From Monosiga brevicollis MX1 (lineage: Eukaryota > Opisthokonta > Choanoflagellata > Craspedida > Salpingoecidae), in the NCBI RefSeq assembly GCF_000002865.3, contig NW_001865045.1, positions 551,545-615,544 on the forward strand: a DNA stretch of 64,000 bases. Reading direction: 5' to 3'. The translations under genes were made by a program, and so were the position numbers. A model generated the notes under the pieces. The model searched no databases and was not told the origin of the DNA. It was given only the letters and a program-made list of their open reading frames with translations. Below are positions 12,221-23,920 of this stretch, piece by piece; position 1 is the stretch's first letter, and each line of letters begins with the position of its first letter.

Positions 12221-15200
12221 CACGCGGCGCACAGGCACAGGGGCTGCTTTAGCCTGAGGCTGGGGCTTGGGTTTTGGGTGAGCCGGTGTCGACGAGGCCG
12301 CGGGCGCGCCCGATGCCGGAATGTGGTCGTAGGCGCTCGCAGACGAGCTCGTGGACATCATCGAGTCAGTGCGTGAGGGACGACCGGTAGGTGTACCAGT
12401 TGGTTCAACGTCAGTTGGGGCACGCATTTGGGCGTAGGGAGAATTGGCAGAGCGAAGAACTGAGTCATAGGTGCCACCCTTCTTGCCACGCGCAACCTGA
12501 GGCTGTGCCGCAATGTTGAAAGCAGTGGCAACGGTGCGCGGAACCATGCTCAAGCTCGTTAGCTCCATCATGACCACCCGATGGACGGTGGCACAAAAGT
12601 CAATGAGCTTGCTACTGGGCAGCTCGCGCGGAAATTGAATGGCCTGAAGCTGTGCCAAGGCATTGCGCGCAAAAGTCAGCTCCATGGTCAAGAAGCCGCT
12701 GAGGGAACGTGTAATGAGATGTTCGCCGAGGTCGGCAAACCGCGGCAACTCCTGGGTCAGCTCGTCATCCAAAGCTATGCGAGGTTAACGCAGCAAGAAT
12801 TAAATGCAACCTGAGGACCGTGCTTGGGCCTGGGTTGATTACAAAGCACTGTACACGCTCAAACCTATGAGCCCACAACATACCATGGAAGGTCTTTTCT
12901 GCAGCATTCAGCTCCTTCATGATGGCGGCGCGCTTATCATCGCGAGCCTTTTTGAGCTGACGAAAGATGACGTCGTGGTCGAGCTTCTTAACCCGTCGCT
13001 TATCAATCAGCAAGTATGGCTGTTTAAAAAACGACAGTAGCCGCGTCATGGGCTCTGCCATGCGGCGCAGACGAGATGAGAGAGTTTACCACACGGGCAT
13101 GAGCTGACAATCACCGTATCAAGCGCCGGTGTTCAATCCCCCAAGTCAGATCCATGCTTCTAGATCTGAATTCCATGAAGTTCGGTCAAACGGCACTAAC
13201 CTTGAACGCGGCACTCAACGTTGTCTTCGAGGCGGCCTGCCTCCTCCTTCATAAAGCGCGCCGCCTTGACCACGTCCCGCATGTAGGGTGGCACGAGCGA
13301 CTCTTGCTCAGAATACATGTTCTGTAGCAAACAAACCCCCCCCGCATGCATCGAGTCAGGTCAGGTCGACAGTGCACTCACGAGTGTGCACGGAGGGCCA
13401 AGGGACGCTCGAGCGGCCGGGGCACACAGAATGTGGTGTCACGTCTAGCCATGAGGCACTGCGGTATTCCCAAGTATGAGCCAGCCATCTTCGCCGGACC
13501 TTCATCGTTGACGCCACGTCAAGAAACATTTCAGCAAGCTTTTTAATGCCCACGGTGTACTCGCTTGCCTTGCGCTGAAGCTTTCGTGCCGCCTGCAGAT
13601 GTGTACCACATCGGCTAAGATCAGTAATCCGTACAATCCGCAGGAGCCATACTTTTTCTCGCGTTCGGGTAGCAGAAATGTTCAGTCAGCACTGACCTGC
13701 TCCATCATCTTGACCCGGTCCTCGGAGCGATGAAACTCCTTGAAGTCCTGGCGATCTTCCCTCTCAGTTTTATGGAAAAGCTTCTGATTCAGGCGGGTAG
13801 CTTTCTTTACCGCACCATGCCACACCTGGCGCTTTTTGCCACCAACCTTGTATCTAAGTTCAATCACCACATCAAGTTGATATAAGCTTGGCAGCGCCAG
13901 CATAAATACACCCATTCCTCACCACGACGATACTCGAGCGTCGAAGCAACCAAGACTGATGATGCCAGAAACGTACTGCTCAACCAATTCCTTGCGCCGT
14001 TTACCCTCATTAATGCTCGAGGCCACCACCTTGACGCGGTCCACGGCAGTAGAAAGCATGACATAGTCGGGGTGATCGCGCTCGGTGTTGCGCAGCATGT
14101 CCTGTAGTAAGAGCGCATACTTGAGCACGCGCTGCACCGGTTTGATCAAGATGGTGCCCAGATCCCAGCATTGCGTGCGGTCCTTGGTGAGTCGATGACA
14201 GGCATCCAACGCAGCCTTGTGCCCTGGATCAGCCATGTACTCGGCTAGCAGCGCTGAGGCATCGTCATAATTACAACAATACTTTGGGGGAGGTACAGGT
14301 GGCATCGGTCAGCTGTGGTACATACAAGATGCATGTCGATCATTGAAGGTAAAGTCATGAAAGCAACGTACATCGACGTAAACGGCCTTCAATTGTTCCA
14401 TGTGTTCGCAAAATGCCATGCCAATCTGCTGCTTCTCCGTTGCTAGGCGTCGCTCAGCTTGCAAGCGGTCATTCAACGCCGTCACCGCATCTAGCAACTG
14501 CAAATGCGCAGCGGTCAGTTTGGCGTGGCAAGGACACCATTAAGGCTCGTGCAATACGAGAACGCTGAAAAAGTCGAAAACAGGACGGCTGTGGGCATAC
14601 CTGCTCATAGTTGCCAAAGAGCCGCTCGCAATCAAAGGTATCGTTCAGGACGAGGGCGACATCTGAATCGATGTAGGCTGCAAGTTGTTACAGTCACAGT
14701 CAGGCGGACGCGCGACATATGACGTGGTGCGACACAACGAATGGTCGCCGACAGCGAACGGGGCAGTCGTACCCTCCTTGCACACCCAGAGGTCGTTGAC
14801 AAAATCGGCATCGGTCTCGCAAAGCTCCTTGAGCACTTTGACGCGCTGAGCGGCCCGCTTGGCTTTGCTTGAAGCATCAGCCTCATCCTGGCGCTGTGCT
14901 GCATAGACTTCCGCCAAGCTGGCACGCAAATCTGGCTCCAAGCTATCTTCAGGCACCTATCAGAGCCAGAGTTTGAGTGGCATTGCGAGCAGGTAGGTGA
15001 GAAGATGAATTCGTAGGGAAGGGAAATCAATCCAAGGGAGCCTGCCAGCTCGGATGAAAGAAGTGATGAATTATGCAGAGTGCAGGCATGTGCATTTCGT
15101 GTCTTACCCGTTCAATCAGGTTGTCACGCTCAAGCTTCAAACTTTCAAGACGAGTTTCCTGTTCTGCCATGGCCTGCATTCGCGTTCGCGCTTCTTGTTC

Positions 15201-18200
15201 CACCTAATGTTGATTGTCATTTGCAACATGGATGGTGCGATTTGGGTATTGTCCCAAGTGAGGAAAAAAAAAAAAGGACACAAAAAATAAAACAAGTCAT
15301 TGAGTTTGTCGTTCAAGGCTCAAACCCAAACAGGACTTACCGTGTCCAGGTTGCCTAGGCCTGTTTGCTGTTGTTGTTGGGCAACTTGAGCCAGTTTAGC
15401 CAACTTGTTGGCGGCTGCAGCCTCCTTTTTGGCCATGACCAAATCCTTTTCCTTCGCCTACACGTCACATCCGTGCAAAAGTCATGGTATGGCTACACAG
15501 TGCAGGCCTGGTCCTTGCGTTGATGGCAACGTCGAGTATCCCTCACTTTAATTTCCGAGTGCAGTTTTTGAAGGCGCTGTTTGAGTTCATCCAAATCATC
15601 ATCACTAAGATCATGGTGACGCCGAACCGCACGGTGGCTGGTAACCTCTTCCTCCGCGTCTTCATCGGAGCTATCACGCTGCAGTTGATCACCTACGCCA
15701 CGATGATGCCACCGATACGATGATGACCCGATCCCATGATGACGGCAGTTCTTTCTTTCCCGACAAGTGGGATGGGTGCAAGCCCTGTGCAGGAGAACTT
15801 GCCTTGCATATCCTCAAGCGTGTCGAGTTGGTCCTGAAGCTCTGCAACGTCACGGCTCGCTTGCTGCAGCAGCTGTTCCGTCTCCTGACACTGCTCGGGA
15901 GTGAATGCCTCGGGTTGCTCCTGAACATCAGGACACATGAAGGGGGCGCAGATGGGTTGATGCGCATCCACAAAGTTGTTGGGAAAAAAATTGGCGCAAG
16001 ACTCACCTGCATAGCAAGCACAAACTTTTCGAGACCAGCTTCCTTGTCGAGGGCCTCGCGCAATTTAACTTCCAGTTCCTTTGCTTGGAGGCGCGCTGAG
16101 AGCGCCGATGAATTCGTGGCAGGGGTTGGTGCGGGTGGTGGGGGTTGCGCACGGACGGGAGCAGCACGCTACCAGTGCGGGAATGCGGGCAATATGAGTT
16201 GTGACGGGATGAAGGGACATGCAAGGGTTGACGATGGCTTACAGGGACAGCGCGAGGTGGACCAGCACGAGGCGTGACTGAGTTGCGGTTTGGTTTGCTC
16301 TCAGAAGCGAGGCGCGCTCTGGGCCGAAGCGGCGCCGAATCCACGACATTGCGGGGCACAGGCGCGGGTGTCACAGTTGGAGCAGTTGAGTTCTTGGCCG
16401 GGGGCCCGGGCGCACGAGGCTTGGGCTTTGGTCGGGGCTTTGGTGCGGGCGCAGCAGTCTTGACCGGGGCCGGCGTAGGGGCTGGAGCCGGCGCCGGTGC
16501 AGGGGTCGGTGCAGGCGCGGGGGAAGAAGCCTTAGCAGGAGGAGGAGCAGTAGCCACTGGAGGGGCGGGGGCGGGGGCGGGGGCAGCAGCCGTGGTGACC
16601 CTTGGGGCCGGTGGCCCGGGCTTGCGGCGCGGCGCTGCAGCACCCCCGCCACCTCGTGCTGATGGTGGTGGTGGGGCACGAATGGGTGCCAATCTTGAGG
16701 ATTTGGGTGGAGCGGCTTGCTTGCCCAATCCCAGAGCAGACTGGCGCTTCTGTGACAAAGTGGCTCGCCGGCGATCTGCCGTGGAGGCCACCATACCGCT
16801 GTTGGAACTTGTGATCGAACGATCCACGCGCACAAAGACGGAGGGAAATATGCCCTCATGCCGGCTGCGGTCCTTGTAACGGTATCCGCGCAGCCATTGA
16901 TCGTCGATGCGCTTGGTTAGGATGATGACATCTCCATTGGAGAACTGAAGGTCTTCAGGCTGATCGCCATCGTAATCGAATAAAGCAACGGCATACGGCT
17001 CTTTTTGAGGCCGGCCTGGCTTTGAGACAGATTGTCGACGGGCACCGGCATCGGCTGCCACACTGAGGCGAGCCGAGCTGCTGCTAGGTGCCGCGCGAGG
17101 CTCCGGCAGTTTCTGGCTCGCTGGCGCCGGGGCCAGGGCCGGAGGTGCGGCAGCTGGCGCGGGCGGCGCGACTGAGGGGGGGCGAGCCTTGCGTCGGGAG
17201 GCTGACATGACGTTGGGTCGCACTGCAAGTTTGAGATATTAGTGCACGCGAATCGATGAGCAGAGGACACGGGAAGGTTCGATGATGCCGAGCCTACAGC
17301 CTTAGGGGTTTGTCAGCGCTTACCATCTTCCAGAGAAGTGAGTACTTCAACAAAATTGCTCGGGAAAAGCCCCATGCGGCCGTGGGCAAAGCCACGAAAC
17401 CACTGATCATCAACCTGCTGAATGAGAATCACCTCATCACCCGCCTTGAAGGGCAAATCATCCTCTACGGCGGCATCATACTTTTGTACCACACGATTTG
17501 GATGATCAAGAGAGTCAAAAGAAGACAAAAAGCAATAGAAAAAATGGAAAATTAGGTAAGTGGAGCGAAATCCGTCATGAGGAGTCGCGCTTTGGTGAGC
17601 TAGCCACGAGACGGCGCTACTTGACAGACTCGACAAGACCTACATCAAAGAGAGCCCGTGCCTTGGGCGGAAGGGAGACAGTGACGGCGATATCTTGCGG
17701 TGCAACATTGGCACGCTGGAAGGAACCAACAAAATCAGGGTCAAAATTGAGTTCAAAGGCTGACCAGCCCAATCGAAAAGTGGCCCTGAAGCAGCAGCAG
17801 CAGCAGCAACAACATAAGAAAAAATACCTTGCCCTTGGCAGTGGCAATGTAAGAGCCATCTGGGAGACGACCAAGCAGGTCCAGTTCGTCGTTTGCGGCC
17901 AAGCCCAGGCTAGGGAGAGCTGCCAGGGCCGCAGCGCGACCCTGAAAAGATAACATGTGTAAAGTGTTGCACCAGTCAAAGCAGAGCATGAGATCAGATG
18001 AAGAGAGAAATGCAGCCAGATTTGAAACGCGCTGGTGTCGACGGGCTGTTGATCACGTGCTCGGCATTGAAACAGCCACTGACCGTGCTTGGCGGTGGCA
18101 CGTCCTCTACAAACGAAATGGGAAAAATGCCTTCTTCATCGCCCAGCACCCCTTTGCGCCATTCATCGTTGACAATCTCGGATATGCGAATGATGGCACC

Positions 18201-18522
18201 TGTGTATACACCACATGTGTTGCATGAGTCTGCGAGGGGTCTTGCCGCCAACCGGCGTAGCCCAAGCCGACATAGACGAGCAGCCTAAGCACAGGGGAGT
18301 GGTGGGCGCACACACCCGCGGGAAAGTTCAGGTCCGTCGGCTCATCAGAGTTGTAGGCATGGTGGGCGCGGACCCAGGCTATGAGATCGAACAGGAGGAA
18401 GAAAACCCGTTGTGAGCATTGCCATCCGGACCCGTCGCACAGTCCTGACACGCATGCAAGGCCTCTGCGCGCCGTCGCCGACAAACAATGGGTGACTGAC
18501 TGTCAAAATAGGGGCCACTCAT
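11420..18522 (-). CDS. DNMBP: DNMBP/Tuba-like Cdc42 GEF: SH3s - D/E coil - DH - BAR - SH3 - SH3
   Basis: A scaffold GEF with the domain order of Tuba/DNMBP, which in animals links dynamin and actin regulators to Cdc42. About 1,480 residues. Exons after the first: 18316-18378, 18084-18199, 17828-17941, 17644-17715, 17324-17480, 16243-17222, 16007-16168, 15803-15920, 15547-15692, 15341-15457, 15108-15203, 14773-14956, 14601-14677, 14372-14497, 13973-14281, 13697-13846, 13500-13592, 13201-13321, 12884-13054, 12080-12774, 11909-12002, 11654-11796, 11420-11548; phases agree throughout. Domains: SH3-1 (SDEPTDLNF... GIFPISFVEDV); a shrunken SH3-like unit; SH3 (GLFPSNFVEVL); SH3 in a Pro/Ala-rich exon (ALFDYDGDQPEDL); coiled coil; DH (LKELCETDADFVNDL, LIKPVQRVLKYALLLQ); BAR (EPMTRLLSFFKQPYLLI); two C-terminal SH3s, the last ending GFVPANFVEDL. 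The first exon (ATG proposed at 18522) and its donor are uncertain. The donor at 15803 appears to be GC. Confidence 0.88.
12170..12220 (-). repeat. Coding Pro-Glu dipeptide repeat
   Basis: A 6-bp ccggtt/ctggtt array encodes about twelve Pro-Glu pairs between the BAR domain and the first C-terminal SH3 of the DNMBP-like protein. It is a flexible, length-variable linker. Confidence 0.9.
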
Positions 18523-18918
18523 GGTGTCAGCGTTGCTATTATCAGCTTGACCGACGCTGGGAAGAAGCGGCGTTGACCCTTTGGCCTTGCGAGAAGCAGT
18601 GTTGCTGTTGCAAGCCGGCCAACGCGGCCCAGTCCCCAAAGCTAATAACAAGGTCCGGGCCGAGGAGAATCGCGCTGCTTCGAGTCTACAAACTGCCAAG
18701 CTCCACTCGAAGCTCCCGCGCGTTCTCCTGTCAGTAACAACTCTGACCCTAGGATCAAGGAACTGGTTTCTCCAGTCCCCAGCTCCAACTCCAACGCGCG
18801 CACGCAGGTCCAGCAGCACAAATGCAACTCGAGCGAGAGAGCGAGAGAGCGAAAGAGAGAGAGAGCGAGAGAGCGAAAGAGAGAGAGAGCGAGAGAGCGA
18901 AAGAGAGAGCGAGAGAGC

Positions 18919-19002
<84 letters not shown>

Positions 19003-19283
19003 CTGGTGTTTCTTTGCATCTTCTTTGTTTTCGACTTTTTTTTTGTGCATGTCTGATTCTACTTGTTCTGCACAACAAGAGCATACTTGCTATCCGGGTG
19101 TATGCTGGGGTGTGTCGGCGCAGCAGAGAGAGCACACGCCGAGGGGCATGACGTTTGTGACTTTTTGGTTTTAATTGGTCCATCATCAACAACAGAAATA
19201 TAACATGGGGTGCAGGTATGGCTCACGCGGCAGCCAGCCCCTTGACCAACACTACGACCTTGGCATTCTCATTTCGGCTGGAT
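18523..19283. other. Intergenic DNMBP-like 5' side / MRPL22 3' side
   Basis: Both flanking genes are on the minus strand. The centre is a long GAGA/GAGC purine tract; the rest has no convincing exon. The true first exon and promoter of the DNMBP-like gene may lie here. Confidence 0.45.
18827..18998 (+). repeat. (GA)n / GAGCGAGA microsatellite
   Basis: About 170 bp. The left half consists of gagcgagagagcgaaaga variants and the right half is about 38 pure GA units. The polypurine strand is on +, so it has H-DNA (triplex) potential upstream of the DNMBP-like gene. Confidence 0.95.
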
Positions 19284-20443
19284 CTAGTACTTGAGGCGCG
19301 CCGCCTCTTGTTCCAGCGAATTGCGGATGCGTGGCGGGTTCTTCTCCAGCTGTTCAAGTACTTGTTGTGTCACCATGTGGTAGCGGTTCTTGGGCTTGTC
19401 AGGCTTGGGCGGGCTTCCATGACGGAGTTTAACAAAATAATGTGCCTTTCGCCTATCAAAGAGAGCGACATGGTGAGCACGAGAGCCAAGCTGCTCATCA
19501 GTGCCACCCCTTTTGGTAAGACATGGGTTGGCAATGCGGTCACGTACTTGGTGGCGCGGTAAAAGCGACCTCGGTTGGCACGGCGGATGCCGCGACCGTA
19601 GTCACCCTAATGAAACCATACAAAATGCAGCACGATTTAAGGACGTGCCGGCCGAAGCTGCATTGCAACATCCCCACAGCGCAGTGCCACAGGCAGAGGC
19701 AGAGGCCAGAGGCAGGGCACAGGCATTCGTATGGGGTGCGTAACAAGGGCAGGCGAATAACAACACTGACCTTGCCAACGTAGGACTCGTGGATGTAGAG
19801 ATTGCTGTTGTCTTCAATCTTGTTGTGTACCTTGGCATTTTGCTTAGCGATGCGGAGGACTTGTGCAATGTGGGATGCGACTTTCTTGGTCGAAAAATCC
19901 ATCTGCACAATAGCATCATCGATGCGCAGACCGCGGATCTGGCGAGCCAGCAAATTGAGCTTCCATGGGCTCCCATCAATGTTGCGGCGGCTATAGTAAA
20001 CCTGGAACGAGAGCAGACGGTTGTTCGCAAGCCGACGTCAGCAATTGGTTCAGCGGGGCGGGTTGGCTGGTGGCCCGGTCGGTAACCAGCGTACCGTTTG
20101 TGATGGATCAGCCTCAATCGGCAGGCTCTTGCCGCTGGCCTCGGCCTTGGCACGAAGACGAGCGACATGCTTGTCATTGTAGTGGTGCAGCGCAGGAGCT
20201 ACGTGCAGGCCCCGTCTGAAGGGACGTCGTTTCCCAGCAGCAGGAGCAGCCAACGGGCACCCCAAGAGCATGCAAAAAAGTAAGGGCACTCATCCCCGAC
20301 CAGGCTCTGACGAAGGCAGGGCATCTCACGAACCGGAGAAGAGTGGGCATCATTGGCACAGGAGCCAGGTGCATGGTGGCCAGCGCTCGTAGCGGCCCAG
20401 GTTGGGCCGCTGCGCGAACGGCGCGCTGAAGCCACAGGGCCAT
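19284..20443 (-). CDS. MRPL22: Mitochondrial large-subunit ribosomal protein uL22m
   Basis: Mitoribosomal protein uL22m, which lines the exit tunnel. Five exons: 20334-20443, 20095-20215, 19771-20001, 19548-19606, 19284-19452, totalling 229 codons. Start MALWLQRAVRAAAQPGPLRA is a good mitochondrial targeting peptide (hydrophobic, Arg-rich, no acidic residue). The uL22 core follows: LLARQIRGLRIDDAIVQM, VASHIAQVLRIAKQNA, LYIHESYVGKGDYGRGIRRA, then a Lys-rich helix and the tail LEQEAARLKY. Exon 1 is best joined to exon 2 from the GTTCGT donor, since the stronger-looking GTGAGA three bases downstream breaks the frame. The long C-terminal extension past the core is usual for mitochondrial members. 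Confidence 0.9.
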
Positions 20444-21252
20444 CCTTGTTTGTTCAAAAAAACTGCTGTAGCAGTAACGTATATCAAGCTTAATGACCGC
20501 TCTACCACAGGCCAGCCCAGGGTATAGCACGAGCACGCTGGCTTTGGCCAGGCGTTGTTCGACCCAGAACCTGTGGTGTAACACCCATAGACCACGAGTG
20601 AGGGAGAAAAAGCAGAATTTGAGCAGAAGACGGACCCAAGCAAATAGCAGGCCCCTGTTTGGCGTGTATGTCCAAACTCAACCCAGATCCTTTCGCCCCC
20701 CTTGCCTGCCCTGGCCGCCGCCCTTTTCACAGCTCACCCCCCCAAAAAACCAGAAAAAAAAAAAGTTTCAAACACTCACCTCGTGAAAGGGCTGAAAGAA
20801 AGTGTGACAACTTTGACATTTTACAACTGCTTTCCAGCAAAGCCCGCCTCTGCTTGGTTGGACGCCTTTGAGCCATCGTCATCCTCCTTCGTCGCCTTTC
20901 CAACGTCGTCGTCGTCGTCGTCGTCGTTGTTGTTGTCGTTGTCGTTGTCGTCGCCGCTGTGGTCGTGGAGTGAGGCTTGCCGTGGCGTTTGGGAGTGCCC
21001 GCTACCGTATTGGTGGCCTTGAAAGGCATCGCCGTGATTGCAACCGTGGACCTTCCCCTTTGAGGTCTTTTTTTTCCTTGTTCTGCTGCTGGTTCAGCCC
21101 CTGGGATCGACTTAATCGCTGCCGCATCTCGTCACCTTTGAACGAGCAGTCTTTGACATCAACCTCGCAGCCAAGCCACTGTCAACCACCGGGGCTTTGA
21201 GCTTGCATCGCTTGCATCGCTCCTCATCTTATACTGAACTTGCGCCGCCTCC
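20444..21252. promoter_or_regulatory. Divergent intergenic region MRPL22 / BET1
   Basis: 809 bp between divergent start codons. It contains an imperfect CGT/GTT trinucleotide array at about 20906-20955 and several pyrimidine tracts. No coding exon was recognised. It presumably holds both promoters. Confidence 0.5.
20906..20955 (+). repeat. (CGT)n/(GTT)n trinucleotide microsatellite
   Basis: gtcgtcgtcgtcg passes into gttgttgtcgttgtcg, upstream of BET1. ORFs of poly-Arg or poly-Thr across it are not genes. Confidence 0.9.
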
Positions 21253-22008
21253 ATGGCCAAGCGTGCCAACAACATGGCGCGCTACTCCCGAGGTGAGCCG
21301 ATGAGGGCTCATGTGATTTCGTGCTGGACACCCGTCAGCCTAAACAACCTCCTGATTTGTGCGTAGTAGGCAGCAACGGGCTCACCGCTGAGCGTACAGA
21401 GACGATGCTGGAGGCCGAAAACGATCGCCAAGTTGACGCACTTCACAGCAAAGTCGCCATGCTCAAGGACGTATGTGGGCGCGTTTACGCAGCCCTGACG
21501 CGTTGCACGACACGTCAACTCACCTCGCTGTTCACCTTCGACTCGATGCATTAGTTGACGATTGATATTGGTGAAGAGGTGCGATCACAAAACAGCATGC
21601 TGTCCGACATGGTAAGTGCCCCAGCCTTCAGTCTCGGCACTGGCAATCTTGTTTGGGGTGGGTGGAGACCGGGCTTTTCCCACTGGAATCAATAGGGTTA
21701 AATTGGCGTTGTTTTGTACCTTGCTCTGTCTTTTTGCACCTCGCTCTGTCTTTTTGCACCTCGCTCTGTCTTTTTGCACCTCGCTCTGTCTTTTTGCACC
21801 TCGCTCTGTCTTTTTGCACCTCGCTCAGTGTCTATCTCGTCTTCCATTTGGTTTACAGGGAGGCTCATTTGATGATGCGGGCTCGCTGCTCGGCATTTCG
21901 ATGCGCAAAGTTGGCAACTTAGCCAACTCCACCAATGGTCGAATGCTGTGCTATCTCGTCGGCTTTGCTGTAACTGTCTTCTGCGTCATCTGGTACCTCA
22001 TGAAGTAG
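21253..22008 (+). CDS. BET1: BET1-type Qc-SNARE
   Basis: ER-Golgi SNARE (Qc) for vesicle fusion. Exons: 21253-21292, 21370-21470, 21555-21611, 21859-22008, giving 115 codons. Seen: a short basic N-terminus (MAKRANNMARYSR), SNARE helix starting at about residue 30 (EAENDRQVDALHSKVAMLKD, then LTIDIGEEVRSQNSMLSDM), then the second half FDDAGSLLGISMRKVGNLA and a C-terminal membrane anchor (MLCYLVGFAVTVFCVIWYLM). Length and layout match animal and yeast BET1. The last intron carries a 20-bp minisatellite. Confidence 0.93.
21721..21827 (+). repeat. 20-bp minisatellite, about 5 copies
   Basis: Five near-perfect copies of a 20-bp unit (cgctctgtctttttgcacct), with a partial sixth, in the third intron of BET1. 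The first copy differs by one base. The unit is pyrimidine-rich. Confidence 0.95.
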
Positions 22009-22615
22009 GCTGCCGTCCGAGAAAACATTGATAACACCCTCTCCTAGCTAGTGCGCTCTGCGCCCGTGTCCTGATGGGCCCGAAACTTGACTTCCCTGGC
22101 CCTGCCACGGCCATAACAATCGAATCGAATCTGTGAGCACCTTCCGAGCCATGTCATACCAATGCCGCAAACGAAAAACACCCGTTCGGCCATGGGCGGA
22201 ACCAACTGCACACATCACCTGCGCTCAACACGCCCATCTGCTGGCTAGCTGATGCTTCCTCGTCTCTCTCGCAAAAAAAAAAAAAAAAATCCAAACGCAG
22301 CAAAAAAAAAAAGAGGCCAACAGCACCATGTATTCCCATCTGGTCACCCACGATAGTACTAGCATGGCCCAACATGGCTTAACTGCGGCGATCGGACGAG
22401 AGCCGGTGTATTCCATGTGGTATGACCGTTGGCGAACATGAGTGGTATAAAAAATATTCATAAAGGCGCTGGAGGTGATTGACGCGTCTGCTTTACCTTG
22501 AACTGGTAAACTGTAAATTTGTAAACTGTCACTGCATTCGTGTTTTACGCTGATGCGCTGCATTTGCCCGCATCGAGCGCTCGCCGACATATAACATCAG
22601 ACAGCAACCGGGACG
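22009..22615. other. Intergenic BET1 3' side / NAA20 5' side
   Basis: 607 bp between tandem plus-strand genes. Two poly(A) runs (22273-22289 and 22301-22312) are the only notable structure. No coding signal was seen. Confidence 0.6.
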
Positions 22616-23639
22616 ATGACGACCCTTCGACCCTTCAAGGCTGATGACCTTTGGGCTTTCAATCGAGTGTACGAAGATTGTGCAGTTGCCTTTGCGTGCT
22701 GGCTTGATCGGCTTGCGCTGTCGTCGTTTGCGCCAGAGCTCATTTTGCACTTGCTCCGGTTTGGATAGAAACCTGGATCCGCTGACGGAAACCTATCACA
22801 TGACCTTTTACCTGCAGTACATGTACACCTGGCCCGAATACTTCACGGTCGCTGAGAGTGCAGCGGGGACTCTGATGGCATACGGTGCGTTGGTGGGGCT
22901 CCGTGCAAGCGTCCAGGCTTGCGCTCGTCCGCATTGACCGGCGCGCCTGTGCCTGGCCTTCGATTCTGAGCCCTCACCGATACGGATACATTGCGCGGCG
23001 CCGTCTGGTTCTTGTAGTCATGGGCAAGGCCGAAGGTGTCGGCGAAAACTGGCACGGCCACGTCTCAGCCCTGACAGTGGCACCCGAATACCGCCGCCTT
23101 GGTCTTGGCAAGCAACTCATGGCTGACTTGGAAGACATTTCTGAGCATCGGTTCGTGATTTTCTGTGTCCAGATCCGCTCGCCTCGCTCACATTCTATAC
23201 AACACAAAGCCAACGTGCATATCAAGCAGCTGTGCATGTGTTGGGGGGAGTGCACAGGCACATCGCGGAATCGGTTCGATTTGGGTGGTGCACACGAGCT
23301 GGCTCACAGGTTTGCATGTGGTGTTCGCTTGCGCAGGCACCACGGCTATTTTGTGGACCTGTTCGTTCGCAAGTCCAATGACGTGGCGGTCGAGCTATAT
23401 CGCGGCCTGGGTTACGAAATCTATCGCACAGTCATCGAGTACTACTCTGGAGCAAACTCGGAGGATGCTTACGGTATGTCATCTTGATCTCGTACAGCCT
23501 TTCCATCTTTTGCCTGACTCAGATGCCTGGCTGCCCGGGGGCCACAGATATGCGCAAGAGTCTGTCACGTGATCCTGAAAAACGCCTGATGCAGCCAACT
23601 GGGAAGCGGATACAACCCTACGAGCTTGAGAATGACTGA
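22616..23639 (+). CDS. NAA20: N-alpha-acetyltransferase 20, NatB catalytic subunit
   Basis: Catalytic GNAT subunit of NatB, which acetylates nascent proteins starting Met-Asp/Glu/Asn/Gln at the ribosome with subunit NAA25. Exons: 22616-22668, 22769-22884, 23018-23150, 23337-23473, 23548-23639, giving 176 codons, nearly the human length. Seen: MTTLRPFKADDLWAFNRV, NLDPLTETYHMTFYLQYM, VMGKAEG, HVSALTVAPEYRRLGLGKQL (acetyl-CoA binding Q/RxxGxG/A type loop RRLGLG), GYFVDLFVRKSNDVAVELY, GYEIYRTVIEYYSG, and the tail DMRKSLSRDPEK. The exon 1 donor is GT at 22669, giving the FNRVNLDPL join; a GT two bases earlier breaks the frame. Confidence 0.96.
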
Positions 23640-23920
23640 TGTCTCTGGACGTGCCGTTTGCCCGCCTGTGAAATTACCAAACTTTCTTTTTCCCTTTTTT
23701 TTTCCCCCCACTCAAGTTTTCATACAGCTGATCAAGGTTGAGCCGGTGTCATGCACATGCAAAAACAAGTACACAGTTCAGTTGCGAGAGCCAAAATCAA
23801 AAGAAGGCGGATAACAAGCCTGGGCCTATTTGTGAGTCGATTAGTTGAAGTCAAACAAGACTAGGCAGCCTCGGATGCCCTGCCCGCGCACAGCTGGAGC
23901 AGACGATTAAACTTGTTCGC

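Noticed and set aside
13110-13160. tRNA-like T-arm word (gtgttcaatccccc)
   Set aside because: No matching A box or acceptor stem; lies in a DNMBP intron.
16274-16879. Gly/Ala-rich plus-strand ORF opposite the Pro-rich DNMBP exon
   Set aside because: Antisense shadow of a Pro/Ala coding exon; GC skew makes it open.
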